Source: Pseudomonadota bacterium
GTDB taxonomy: Bacteria > Myxococcota_A > UBA796 > CAJQPC01
Reading direction: 5' to 3'
Assembly: GCA_024228935.1 (NCBI GenBank)
Contig: JAAESX010000080.1
Span: 1 to 64,000, forward strand
Length of the DNA stretch: 64,000 nt
A model generated the notes under the pieces. That model saw only the letters and a list, made by a program, of their open reading frames with translations. It had not been told where the DNA came from and made no database searches. The position numbers and the translations under genes are program-made. Below are positions 1 to 7,884 of the stretch, piece after piece (within the stretch, counting starts at the first letter, position 1; each line of letters opens with the position of its first letter).

Positions 1-225
1 AGAATGAAGCGCTACAGCGCCATCGATGGTCGGACCACGCGGCACGCCAGCTACCGCCGCAGTCTGGCCTGGCGCCTTCTGGTCGAGAAGCCCTTCGGCT
101 GGCTGAAGACGACAGGCAACGGACGACGAACTCGCTACCGCGGCCGGGACCCCACACGACAGTCGGTGTTCCTTGGACTGACGGCTTTCAACATCCTCCG
201 AATCGCACGGCTCACGGCCGCGTAG
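1..225 (+). CDS. IS5-like DDE transposase, C-terminal fragment entering from the left edge
   Basis: The frame is open from base 1 to a TAG at 223-225, so the true start lies outside the window. The visible 74 residues contain VEKPFGWLKT followed by RRTRYRG and then LTAFNILRIARL. This is the pattern around the last catalytic Glu of IS5/IS1182-type DDE transposases (E..FGW.K, then R.R.RG, then a helix with N..R). By family knowledge the enzyme moves its own element by cut-and-paste. The fragment ends normally, so the element's right end should be just downstream. Exact IS family cannot be settled from this piece. Confidence 0.8.
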   Translation, partial: RMKRYSAIDGRTTRHASYRRSLAWRLLVEKPFGWLKTTGNGRRTRYRGRDPTRQSVFLGLTAFNILRIARLTAA

Positions 226-299
226 GGCCCAGATACGCCTTCCTCCCAAGGCTTTGGCGATACGGAGCGTCTGGGGCCTCTAAAACCCCTTCCTACAGA
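1..299 (+). mobile_element. Right end of an insertion sequence
   Basis: The transposase fragment is followed by about 75 non-coding bases, and then by sequence that reads as a receiver domain lacking its first strand (from about 303). The element boundary therefore lies between 226 and about 303. The run GGGGCCTCTAAAACCCC at 273-289, followed by TTCCTACAG, is a plausible terminal inverted repeat region, but the left end is outside the window, so neither the inverted repeat nor a target duplication can be confirmed. Confidence 0.45.
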
Positions 300-302
300 C
301 CG

Positions 303-653
303 AAGAACCTCGGAAGTCGGGAGTTCTTCAGCACCCTGCTAGAGGCTGGCCTGAGCGCGCTGACCGATGCGAGCGTGACCACCGCCAGTTCCGGTGCAGC
401 AGCTCTGGAGGTGCTGTCGTCACGCTCGTTCGACGCCGTGATCTGCGATCTGACGATGCCCGACATCGGTGGCACGGACATCTACGCTGCGCTGGTCCGT
501 CAGGGACGTGGGGAGCGCATGATCCTGCTGACGGGGGGCGCCTTCACCGACTCGGGCCGAGCGTTCCTGGCCCGATTCGACGGACCGGTCCTGGGCAAGC
601 CCTTCCGGATCCGGGACGTCGCGCAGGCGCTGTCCGAGCTTCAGGCCTCGTAG
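303..653 (+). pseudogene. Receiver (REC) domain beheaded at the insertion-sequence junction
   Basis: Reading the frame upstream of the GTG at 375 gives REFFSTLLEAGLSALTDA, then TTASSGAAALEVL, DAVICDLTMPDIGG, MILLTGGAF and LGKPFRI. This is the alpha1-to-alpha5 part of a response-regulator receiver, with the phospho-acceptor Asp in ICDLTMPD, the Thr of LLTGG and the conserved Lys of GKPF. The first beta strand with its acidic metal-binding pair is missing; the frame instead continues into the end of the insertion sequence. The LTGGAF...GKPF pattern is typical of the terminal receiver of myxobacterial hybrid histidine kinases, so this is probably the 3' remnant of such a kinase. Its last 13 bp overlap the convergent ilvE. 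A short protein from GTG 375 is possible but would not fold as a complete receiver. Confidence 0.7.
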
Positions 654-1564
654 CGCGTGATCATCGGCTGCATCCAGTCGACCTTGCCGCGCACACCGCT
701 CAGATACATGTCCTGGACCTTCCCGGTGATCACGCCCGGGGTGCCGTCGCCGACCTGTCGGTGATCGACCTCGCGGACCGGGGTCACCTCGGCCGCCGTC
801 CCCGTCATGAAGACCTCGTCGGCGACGTACAACAGGTCACGCCCGAACTGTGTCTCGATGACCTCGTAGTCGAGGCGACGCAGGATCTGGATCGACGTCT
901 TGCGTGTGATCCCGCCAAGGATGTTCGTGATGCTAGGCGTCTTGACCCGACCGTGTCGCATGGCGAACAGGTTCTCGCCCGTGCCCTCGGCGACGAACCC
1001 GTTGTGGTCGAGCATGATGGCCTCGTCGAAGCCGTTCATGTTGGCCTCGTACCGAGCCAGGATGCTGTTCACGTAGTGGCCGATGACCTTGGCGCGCTGC
1101 AGGTTCGAGTTCACCGCGTGGCGGGTGAAGCTGCTCGTTCCGGCACGGATGCCCTTCTTCAGGCCCTCGTCGCCCATGTAGGCGCCCCACTTCCACACGG
1201 CGATGGCCACGTGGACCTGGTTGTGCCGGGCCCCGAGGCCCATCTGGCCACTGCCCAGGAAGATGATGGGGCGGATGTACGCCTCGGTGAGCTTGTTCGC
1301 CTTCAGGGTCTCGAGGCAGGCCTCGCGTACCTGGTCGTAGGTGAACGGCACCTCGAGGAGGCACATCTTCGCCGAGTCGAAGAGACGCTCCAGATGGGCG
1401 TCGAGCTTGAAGATGCCGCCCACGCCGGGGGCCTGCTCGTAGCTGCGGATGCCCTCGAACACGCCGAGCCCGTAGTGCAGCGTGTGGCTCAGGACGTGGA
1501 CCGTGGCGTCCTCGTACGGGACGAGCTTGCCGTCCATCCAGATGAAGTCACTCTTGATGGACAC
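641..1564 (-). CDS. ilvE: Branched-chain amino acid aminotransferase
   Basis: This is a class IV PLP-dependent aminotransferase that interconverts Leu/Ile/Val and their 2-oxo acids in the cytoplasm. At 307 residues it has the usual IlvE length. Visible landmarks are the N-terminal DGKLVPYEDATVHVLSHTLHYG, FEGIRSY, the region around the probable PLP Lys (about K159 in NLQRAKVIGHYVNSILA), the EGTGENLF cofactor-phosphate loop, and MTGTAAEVTPV near the C terminus. It starts at a GTG only 2 bp after the stop of the upstream M16-type gene, so it is probably the last gene of that operon, although no functional link is obvious. The 3' end overlaps the receiver remnant on the other strand by 13 bp. Confidence 0.95.
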   Translation of the reverse strand: MSIKSDFIWMDGKLVPYEDATVHVLSHTLHYGLGVFEGIRSYEQAPGVGGIFKLDAHLERLFDSAKMCLLEVPFTYDQVREACLETLKANKLTEAYIRPIIFLGSGQMGLGARHNQVHVAIAVWKWGAYMGDEGLKKGIRAGTSSFTRHAVNSNLQRAKVIGHYVNSILARYEANMNGFDEAIMLDHNGFVAEGTGENLFAMRHGRVKTPSITNILGGITRKTSIQILRRLDYEVIETQFGRDLLYVADEVFMTGTAAEVTPVREVDHRQVGDGTPGVITGKVQDMYLSGVRGKVDWMQPMITRYEA

Positions 1565-1566
1565 GT

Positions 1567-3018
1567 CTACTCCTTGGTGCTGGGGTCGTCTTCGACGACG
1601 TCCCCCTCGACATCCAGAACGGTGATGGGGAGCCCGACCTCGGAGAGCGGCTCCCGGATGGTCGCCAGGTCGCCGACGACGAGGAGCGTCAGCGGCTGTC
1701 CGGACACGTGCTCGGCGAATGCGGCGTTGGCGCCGTCCAGGGTCACGCCGTCGACGCGGTCCACGTACGAGGTCAGCCAGTCGTCCGGGAGGTCGTGCAG
1801 CCAGACGGCGGCGGTCTGCCCGAGCAGGTAGTCGACGGTCTCGAAGTTTCCGGGATAGCCGAGCGTTCTCGACCCCTTGAAGTACGCGAGTTCGTCGTCG
1901 GTGATGAGCGCCTCGCCCGCCACCGAGTCAACCTCGCGCAGGATCTCGGCGACCGCTGGTCCCGTCTGGTCGGACACGACCGAGGTCGATGCCATCCAGA
2001 CGCTGTCCCCCTTCCCGGCGTACACACCCGTGCGGGCTCCGTAGGTCCAGCCCTTGTCCTCGCGCAGGTTCATGTTCAGGCGAGCCATGAACATGCCGCC
2101 GATCACCGTGTTGGCGACGTAGAGATCGTCGTACCCGTCGGTCGCGCGCGCCGGGACGAAGCGGCCGACCTTGACCACCGACTGGGAGGCGCCGGGCTTG
2201 TCGACTACGTACAGACGACGCTCGGTCGGGTTCTTGGTCTCGACGTCCTGGTCGAACGCCTTGGCGGTGCCTTCCCAGCTGCCGAAGCGCGCCTCGAGCA
2301 GCGGCGTGATCTCGTCGAGCGTGGTGTCACCACCCACGAAGATGGCCGACTGGTCCGGGGTGAACTGTGCGGCGTACCAGGCCTTCATCTGGTCTGTGTC
2401 GAGTGCGCTGATGCTGTCGGCCGTCGAGAACCGACCGTCGTAGGCGTCGCCGTACATCAGGTTGTCGAACACCCGGCTCGAGATCCGGCTGGGGTCCTTT
2501 CGGCCGGCATCCAGGTTCTGCAGCGTCTGCTTCTGGATGCGCTCCCACTCGGTGTCGGGGAACGTCGGCTCGAGCAGGATCTCGGCCATCAGGTCGAGGG
2601 TGGGCTCGAGGTTGCGGGCCAGGGTGTCGGCCCGGACACTCGACGAGTCCAGGCTCGCGCTCGTTCCGATGCTGGAGCCCAGCTTGCGGAGCTCGGTCGA
2701 GAGCTCGACGGCGGTGTGCTCGCTGGTGCCCTCGTTGAGCATGTCCATGGTGGCGCCGCCCAGGCCTTCACGGCCCTGCGGGTCGGTGGCGGTGCCGCGC
2801 TGACTGACCAGGCGGACCTGGACGAACGGCAGCTCGTGGTTCTCGACCACGATGACGGCCACGCCGTTGGACAGGGCGCCGACGGACGGCGTGGGCAGGG
2901 TGAAGTCGCGGCGAGCGATGGGCGCCGGGGCGACCGAACGGTCGAACGCCGGGGCCTCTTCGACGACGGGCTCGGGGGCCTTCTTCGGGCAGCCGAGCAG
3001 GAGCGCGAGCGGGAGCAT
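1567..3018 (-). CDS. M16-family peptidase-fold lipoprotein, apparently non-catalytic
   Basis: This 483-residue protein has the two-domain insulinase/pitrilysin fold: SNGVAVIVVENHELPFVQVRL matches the start of M16 domain 1, and SVVKVGRF/NTVIGGMFMARL matches the second half. The position where active members carry HxxEH reads GLGGATMDMLNEGT (residues about 86-98), so the zinc site is absent. It begins MLPLALLLGC, an extremely short signal with a lipobox, which predicts an acylated periplasmic or outer-membrane protein. Its start ATG shares one base with the stop of the upstream active-type homologue (TGATG). Family knowledge suggests such active/inactive pairs form heterodimers; that they do so here is inference. 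Confidence 0.9.
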   Translation of the reverse strand: MLPLALLLGCPKKAPEPVVEEAPAFDRSVAPAPIARRDFTLPTPSVGALSNGVAVIVVENHELPFVQVRLVSQRGTATDPQGREGLGGATMDMLNEGTSEHTAVELSTELRKLGSSIGTSASLDSSSVRADTLARNLEPTLDLMAEILLEPTFPDTEWERIQKQTLQNLDAGRKDPSRISSRVFDNLMYGDAYDGRFSTADSISALDTDQMKAWYAAQFTPDQSAIFVGGDTTLDEITPLLEARFGSWEGTAKAFDQDVETKNPTERRLYVVDKPGASQSVVKVGRFVPARATDGYDDLYVANTVIGGMFMARLNMNLREDKGWTYGARTGVYAGKGDSVWMASTSVVSDQTGPAVAEILREVDSVAGEALITDDELAYFKGSRTLGYPGNFETVDYLLGQTAAVWLHDLPDDWLTSYVDRVDGVTLDGANAAFAEHVSGQPLTLLVVGDLATIREPLSEVGLPITVLDVEGDVVEDDPSTKE

Positions 3019-4322
3019 CAGTTGGCCTCCTCGGCCGGCGGGACAATGTGGAGGACCAGGCGTCCATCGCTGCCCAGCGTCTCGGTGACGGCGGCCTTCA
3101 CGGACGCGGCGGTGCAGCCGGTGTAGCGCGCCAGATCTTCGGCACCCCAGTCGGGATCGCCCTGGAAGTAGTAGTAACTGTTCAGCTTGTTCGCCTTGCC
3201 AGAGACCGTCGCCATGCTGCGGAGGAAGTTCACCTCGTAGTTGGTGACCCCCGTCGCGATCTGCTCGTCGGTCGGCCCTTCGGCGATGAAGGTGTCGACG
3301 ACGGCGTCGATGCTGGTGACCAGCTCGTCGGTGTCGTGGCCCGCAGCGGCGGTCGCCTCGATGATGTACATGCTGCCGAGTCCGAAGCTCACCTGGTAGG
3401 CCTCGACCTCCTTGGCGATCTGCTGGTCCAGGACCAGCGCCGAGTAGAGCTTGGACTCCTTGCCCGAGGACAACACACTGCTGGCCAGGTCGAGCTCGGC
3501 GTCACCGGGCGCGTGGAGGGCGGGGCTCGGCCAGGCGATCCAGACCTTCTGGTGGGGGACCCCCTCCTCGATCTGCCGGACGACCACTTCCTCGGTCATC
3601 ACGACCGGCTCGGCGGTCGCGTGGGTCGGGTCCGCGGCCCGCGGGATCTCGCCGAAGTACTGGTCGATCAGGCCCTTGGTGGCGTCGGGATCGAAGTCTC
3701 CAGCGACCACCAGGACCGCGTTGTTCGGCACGTAGTAGGTGTCGTAGAACGCCTTGACGTCCTCGAGCGTGGCGGCCTCGAGGTCCTCGTGGTTGCCGAT
3801 GGTCGGGTGGTGGTACGGGTGCCCCTCGGGGAACACGTTCGCCAGCAGCGTCACCCAGGCCGTGCCGTAGGGAGGGTTCTCGTAGCGCTGGCGGCGCTCG
3901 TTGCGGACGACGTCCTGCTGGTTTGCCAGGCGGTCCTCGTCGACGACGAGCCAGCCCATGCGGTCGGCTTCGCCCCAGAGCGCGAGCGGCAGGTACTCCG
4001 CCGGGACGCCCTCGAAGTAGTTGGTGCGGTCGACGTTCGTCGTGCCGTTCACGCGGGCGCCGACCTCCTGCAGGGGCGCGAAGTAGTCCTGGTCGTTGTT
4101 CACGCTGCCCTGGAACATCAGGTGCTCGAACAGGTGCGCGAAGCCCGTCCGACCGGCGACCTCGTCCTTGCTGGCCACGTGGTACCAGACGTTGACCTGG
4201 ACGATCGGGACGTCGTGGTCCTCGGCCAGGATGACCGTGAGCCCGTTGTCGAGCTCGTACAGCTCGTGCGGGATGGTGAGCTCGGTGGCGTTAGCGGCGC
4301 CGAGCAGCAGGAGTGCCGTCAT
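3018..4322 (-). CDS. M16-family zinc peptidase, exported
   Basis: This 434-residue insulinase/pitrilysin-type metallopeptidase has an intact inverted zinc motif, HLFEH at residues 63-67, with a Glu in NERRQRYENPP at about 142 as the third ligand. The N terminus MTALLLLGAANATELT is a very short cleavable signal, so it should act in the periplasm. It is translationally coupled to the following zinc-less homologue, matching the two-subunit PqqL/processing-peptidase arrangement. The substrate is unknown. The start lies 51 bp from the divergent esterase gene, so both promoters must fit in that gap. Confidence 0.93.
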   Translation of the reverse strand: MTALLLLGAANATELTIPHELYELDNGLTVILAEDHDVPIVQVNVWYHVASKDEVAGRTGFAHLFEHLMFQGSVNNDQDYFAPLQEVGARVNGTTNVDRTNYFEGVPAEYLPLALWGEADRMGWLVVDEDRLANQQDVVRNERRQRYENPPYGTAWVTLLANVFPEGHPYHHPTIGNHEDLEAATLEDVKAFYDTYYVPNNAVLVVAGDFDPDATKGLIDQYFGEIPRAADPTHATAEPVVMTEEVVVRQIEEGVPHQKVWIAWPSPALHAPGDAELDLASSVLSSGKESKLYSALVLDQQIAKEVEAYQVSFGLGSMYIIEATAAAGHDTDELVTSIDAVVDTFIAEGPTDEQIATGVTNYEVNFLRSMATVSGKANKLNSYYYFQGDPDWGAEDLARYTGCTAASVKAAVTETLGSDGRLVLHIVPPAEEAN

Positions 4323-4373
4323 CGGGAACCCTCGGAGAGGTGGACGCAGGGCCTAACCGGGTATGGTCCCGCC

Positions 4374-5171
4374 ATGATCCAGATGCTCCTGACGCTCGCA
4401 TGCACCGGCCCCACGGACCCCGTCGACACCGACGAGGACAGCGCCGTCGCGGACTCCGACTCGTCGGTCGATGACAGCGGTGACGCCGTGATCCCCGACT
4501 GCTCGGGAGGCACCGGCGAGCCCGGGTTCGGGTTCTTCGAGGCCGATGGCGAGAGCTATTGGCTGTACGTGCCCGAGGGTGCCGAGTGCATGCCCCTGCT
4601 CCTGTTCGGGCATGGCGGGAACAACAACGGCTCGGTCATCGATGGACGCTGGGGCGACATGATGCGCACCGGCCTGACCGAGGAGGCCGACCGGCGTGGC
4701 TACGCGGTGATGGTTCCGTTCCTCGAGGACGTCGAGGGCAACCAGCAGCACGGCTGGGACCTGAAGCTCGTCGATGAGATGCAGGCGATGATCGAGGGCG
4801 CGGCCGCTGGCTACGACATCGACCGGTCGAAGGTCATCTTCGCGGGGACCTCGGCCGGCGGCCACATGGCCTGCTACTGGGGGCTGTACGAGCCGGAAGG
4901 CGTCACGTCGGTGGCGGTGCTGTCGGCCGGCCTGGGTGGCTACTTCGACTACCCGGACGACGAGCCCGACCCCAAGCTCCCGTTCATCGTGTTCCACGAC
5001 CCCAAGGACGAGGTCGTGCCGTACAGCTACAGCGAGAACCTGGTGGCCGAGCTCGAGGCCCACGGCCACGAGTACACCTGGTACGGCGACATCGACCTGG
5101 GCGAGGTCGGCCACGGCTGGAGCCCCCAGGCGACCGGCGAGCTCCTCGACACCTGGCTCGGCATCGAGTGA
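4374..5171 (+). CDS. Lipoprotein alpha/beta-hydrolase of the PHB depolymerase/feruloyl esterase type
   Basis: The 265-residue protein begins MIQMLLTLAC (lipobox at Cys10), followed by an acidic linker rich in Asp, Ser and Thr (residues 12-40). The catalytic domain shows the oxyanion region LLLFGHGGNNNG (about 76-86), the nucleophile elbow GTSAGG with Ser160, an Asp in FHDPKDEVVPY and the catalytic His in EVGHGWSP (about 247). This is the secreted esterase/PHB depolymerase (LpqC-like) branch. It probably sits at the cell surface hydrolysing an ester substrate that I cannot name. The ATG at 4374 was chosen because the signal starts there. Its stop overlaps the GTG of the AlkC gene by 4 bp (GTGA). 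Confidence 0.88.
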   Translation: MIQMLLTLACTGPTDPVDTDEDSAVADSDSSVDDSGDAVIPDCSGGTGEPGFGFFEADGESYWLYVPEGAECMPLLLFGHGGNNNGSVIDGRWGDMMRTGLTEEADRRGYAVMVPFLEDVEGNQQHGWDLKLVDEMQAMIEGAAAGYDIDRSKVIFAGTSAGGHMACYWGLYEPEGVTSVAVLSAGLGGYFDYPDDEPDPKLPFIVFHDPKDEVVPYSYSENLVAELEAHGHEYTWYGDIDLGEVGHGWSPQATGELLDTWLGIE

Positions 5172-6232
5172 CCGCGTTCAAGGAGGAGATCAGCATCGAG
5201 CTGGTCGAGCGCATCGCCCGAGAGCTGCACCTGGACGATGAGTTCGTCCGCTCCGCCAGTGAAGGCCTGGACGGCATGGAGCTCAAGGAGCGCGTCCGGC
5301 ACGTCGCGCAGGAGCTGCGGCAGGTCCTCCCCGCGAGCTGGCCCATGGTGCTCTCGGCGCTCTCGGCGCTCGAAGGACAGGACCTGGGCGGGCTCGGGGG
5401 CTGGCCGATCCTGCAGGTCATCGAGGACGGCGGGCTCGAACACCCGGACGAGAGCATGGCGGCGATTCGACGGCTGACGTCGATGTTCTCGGGCGAGTTC
5501 GCGGTGCGCCCGTTCCTGCGCGCGGACCCGGTCGGCATGCTGGCGGTGATGCGGTCGTGGACATCCGACCCGGACGAGCACGTCCGTCGCCTGGCGAGCG
5601 AGGGCTGCAGGCCGCGGCTGCCGTGGGGTGGACACATCCGACCGCTCCAGCAGGACCCGACCGGCGTCCTGGAGCTGCTGGAGGACCTGCGCGACGACGA
5701 CAGCGAGTACGTCCGTCGGTCCGTCGCCAACAACCTCAACGACATCGCCAAGGACCACCCGGCGCGCGTGGTCGAGGTCTGCGGGCGCTGGATGGAGGGG
5801 GTGAGTCGGGACCGTCAGCGTCTGGTCCGGCACGCGCTGCGCTCGCTGGTGAAGGCTGGCGATGTGGGCGCCCTGGCGGTGCTCGGGGTGACCGAGCCGC
5901 GGCTCGAGGTCCTCCGGTTCGACGTGACTTCCGACGTCGAGATCGGCCAACCTGTTGAGCTCGTTGTGGAACTCGATGTCGATGGGCCCCAGAAGCTGAT
6001 CGTCGACTACCGGGTGCACTTCGTCGGCAAGAAGGGGCCCCGCAAGAAGGTCTTCAAGTGGTCGACGAAGTCCGTGGCCGCCGGCAGGCTGTCGCTGCGG
6101 AAGGCCCACCCGATGGTCGAGGTCTCGATCCGGAAGCTCTACGTCGGCGAGCACCGCATCGAGCTGCTCATCAACGGCCGGGTCCTGGGCGAGGCCACCT
6201 TCGAGTTGAGCCGCTCGGTCACTGCACCGTGA
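5168..6232 (+). CDS. alkC: AlkC-type DNA alkylation repair glycosylase
   Basis: This 354-residue HEAT-like repeat protein carries the hallmark segment HVRRLASEGCRPRLPWG (about residues 140-156) followed by YVRRSVANNLNDIAKDHP (about 179-196), which is characteristic of the AlkC/AlkD family. The last 110 residues (from about 245) form a beta-rich region consistent with the C-terminal Ig-like domain known in AlkC. Family members excise N3-methyladenine and related cationic lesions from DNA by wrapping the duplex without base flipping. It begins with GTG inside the stop region of the upstream esterase, an unrelated secreted enzyme, so co-transcription looks like genome compaction rather than shared function. 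The 3' end overlaps the convergent gene by 14 bp. Confidence 0.88.
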   Translation: MTAFKEEISIELVERIARELHLDDEFVRSASEGLDGMELKERVRHVAQELRQVLPASWPMVLSALSALEGQDLGGLGGWPILQVIEDGGLEHPDESMAAIRRLTSMFSGEFAVRPFLRADPVGMLAVMRSWTSDPDEHVRRLASEGCRPRLPWGGHIRPLQQDPTGVLELLEDLRDDDSEYVRRSVANNLNDIAKDHPARVVEVCGRWMEGVSRDRQRLVRHALRSLVKAGDVGALAVLGVTEPRLEVLRFDVTSDVEIGQPVELVVELDVDGPQKLIVDYRVHFVGKKGPRKKVFKWSTKSVAAGRLSLRKAHPMVEVSIRKLYVGEHRIELLINGRVLGEATFELSRSVTAP

Positions 6233-6854
6233 ACTCGAGGACCGCCGCCTCGCCGTAGGCGATGCCGTCGAAGGCGTTGACCTGACAAGCGAGCAGTTGG
6301 CCGGATGAGGTCTTCGACGCCGACATCGTGTCCTCGGCGAAGCCGTTGTCGACCTCGCCTTCGGTGTCGAGCCAGGTGTACTGGTAGGTGACGTCATGGC
6401 CGTCGGGGTCGTCGGCGTCGACGGTGACGAAGCAGACCACGTCGTCGTCCGTGGTCGGGGCCTCGGGGTCGATGGCGATCTCGGGCACGCCCGGAGGCGA
6501 GTTGCCGATGCCCACGTTGTCGCTGGCGGGGTCCGACGCGAGGCCCGTGCTGTCCGTGGCCGTGACCGTGCACATCCAGCCCTCGGCCGCGGTGGTCTGG
6601 TCGGCGGTGATGGTGTCGCCGGTCTCGTCGAACGGCTGGTTGTTCTTCAGCCACTCGTACGTGTAGGTGATCTCGTCGCCGTCGGCGTCGGTGGACTCGG
6701 TCGCGATGGTGCAGACGATGTCGTCCGCCGTCACCGGGCTCGCCGGCTGGATCGACACGACCGGTGCGGTCGGTGCGGACGGATCGACCGTGACCTCGGA
6801 GTCACTGGAATCGCTGGTGTTCCCGCCGTTGCAGGCGAGCAGGAGCGTGAGCAT
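6219..6854 (-). CDS. Lipoprotein with two tandem Ig/PKD-like domains
   Basis: The 211-residue protein starts MLTLLLAC, one of the shortest lipoprotein signals in the window, directly preceded by a GAGGAGG Shine-Dalgarno 4 bp upstream of the ATG at 6854; this supports that start over an open but basic upstream extension. After a short Ser/Asp/Thr linker come two repeats of about 90 residues. Each begins with a Pro-rich strand (APVVSIQPASPV; VPEIAIDPEAPT) and contains DADGDEITYTYEW or DPDGHDVTYQYTW and a Cys pair (VCTI/MCTV; VCFV/ACQV) likely to form a disulfide. The domains resemble surface Ig-like/PKD modules. The function is unknown, probably extracellular or periplasmic. Confidence 0.85.
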   Translation of the reverse strand: MLTLLLACNGGNTSDSSDSEVTVDPSAPTAPVVSIQPASPVTADDIVCTIATESTDADGDEITYTYEWLKNNQPFDETGDTITADQTTAAEGWMCTVTATDSTGLASDPASDNVGIGNSPPGVPEIAIDPEAPTTDDDVVCFVTVDADDPDGHDVTYQYTWLDTEGEVDNGFAEDTMSASKTSSGQLLACQVNAFDGIAYGEAAVLEFTVQ

Positions 6855-6894
6855 GGGGCCTCCTCGTTGTCGTCGTCTACGATAGCGCGTCCCC

Positions 6895-7884
6895 ATGTTC
6901 CACGTGCACCCCGACATCCGCCGAGCCGAGACCCTGCCGGGGCGGTTCTACACGGACCCCGCGGTGTACCGACGCGTCCGTCGCCACGTCTTGCCGCGCG
7001 GTGTCCACGTCGTGCCTCCCTGGGAGGGCGTGCCGACGCCGTTCGAGATCCTGGACGAGCCCCTCATCCGCACTCGCGATGCCGTGCTCTCCAATGTCTG
7101 CACGCACCGCGGGGCGCGCCTGCTCGAGGGCCCCTGTGCCATCCGATTCGTGTGCCCGTACCACGGCCGCTCGTTCCATCCGGACGGTCGACTGGCGCAC
7201 GCCCCCGGCTTCGATGGGGCGCTCGACTTTCCGCGCGAGGAGGACCACCTCGCGCGACTGGAAGTGAACAGTCTCGGGCCCTTGGAGGTCGTGGCGCCGC
7301 TGGACGTGCCGGAGCTCGACGAGGCGCGACGCCTCATGGATGTGCTCCCCTGGGAGCGCGCCGAGGTCGAGACCGACCAGCTCTACCCGCTGGATGCCAA
7401 CTGGGCGCTGTACGTCGAGAACTACCTCGAGGGCTTCCACGTCCCCTTCGTACACCCGGGACTGAGGAGCTCCCTGAGTGGCTACGAGACCCGACTGATC
7501 CCGGGCGGCTCGGTCCAGATCGGCGAGGGCAGCCCGACGCTGTCCCTGGGAGGCCGGCAGGTCGCCGCCATCTACATCCACCTGTTCCCGGTCACGATGC
7601 TGAACATCTACCCGTGGGGGCTGTCGCTGAACATCGTCGAGCCGCTGGGGGTCGATCGGATGCAGGTGAGGTACCGCGCCTACGTCGTGCACCCGGAGCT
7701 GCGTGACGAGGGGCCGGGCGGAGACCTGGACACGGTCGAGCAGGAGGACCAGGCGGTCGTGCGGCGGGTGCAGCGAGGCATCGGAGCCCGGCTGTACCAG
7801 CGGGGGCGCTTCTCACCCGAGCACGAGGTCGCCGTGCACGACTTCCAGCGCCGGATCGCGAGCTACCTCCAGCCCGCGACCTGA
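6895..7884 (+). CDS. Rieske non-heme iron oxygenase, alpha-subunit type
   Basis: The 329-residue cytoplasmic enzyme has the Rieske [2Fe-2S] motif C69-x-H71 (VCTHRGARL) and C87-xx-H90 (CPYHGRSF), and the mononuclear iron site in ENYLEGFHVPFVHPGL (H182, H187). Spacing and length fit the aromatic-ring hydroxylase/choline monooxygenase-like superfamily, which uses O2 and electrons from a reductase partner. No reductase or ferredoxin gene is adjacent, so the electron donor and substrate are unknown. The start at 6895 lies 40 bp from a divergent lipoprotein gene, and the 3' end overlaps the convergent chitinase by 22 bp. Confidence 0.9.
   Translation: MFHVHPDIRRAETLPGRFYTDPAVYRRVRRHVLPRGVHVVPPWEGVPTPFEILDEPLIRTRDAVLSNVCTHRGARLLEGPCAIRFVCPYHGRSFHPDGRLAHAPGFDGALDFPREEDHLARLEVNSLGPLEVVAPLDVPELDEARRLMDVLPWERAEVETDQLYPLDANWALYVENYLEGFHVPFVHPGLRSSLSGYETRLIPGGSVQIGEGSPTLSLGGRQVAAIYIHLFPVTMLNIYPWGLSLNIVEPLGVDRMQVRYRAYVVHPELRDEGPGGDLDTVEQEDQAVVRRVQRGIGARLYQRGRFSPEHEVAVHDFQRRIASYLQPAT

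Noticed and set aside
4374..6232. Esterase-AlkC pair as a defence or toxin-antitoxin module
   Set aside because: The esterase is a surface lipoprotein and AlkC a cytosolic repair enzyme; no toxin, methylase or nuclease is nearby, and coupling is general here.
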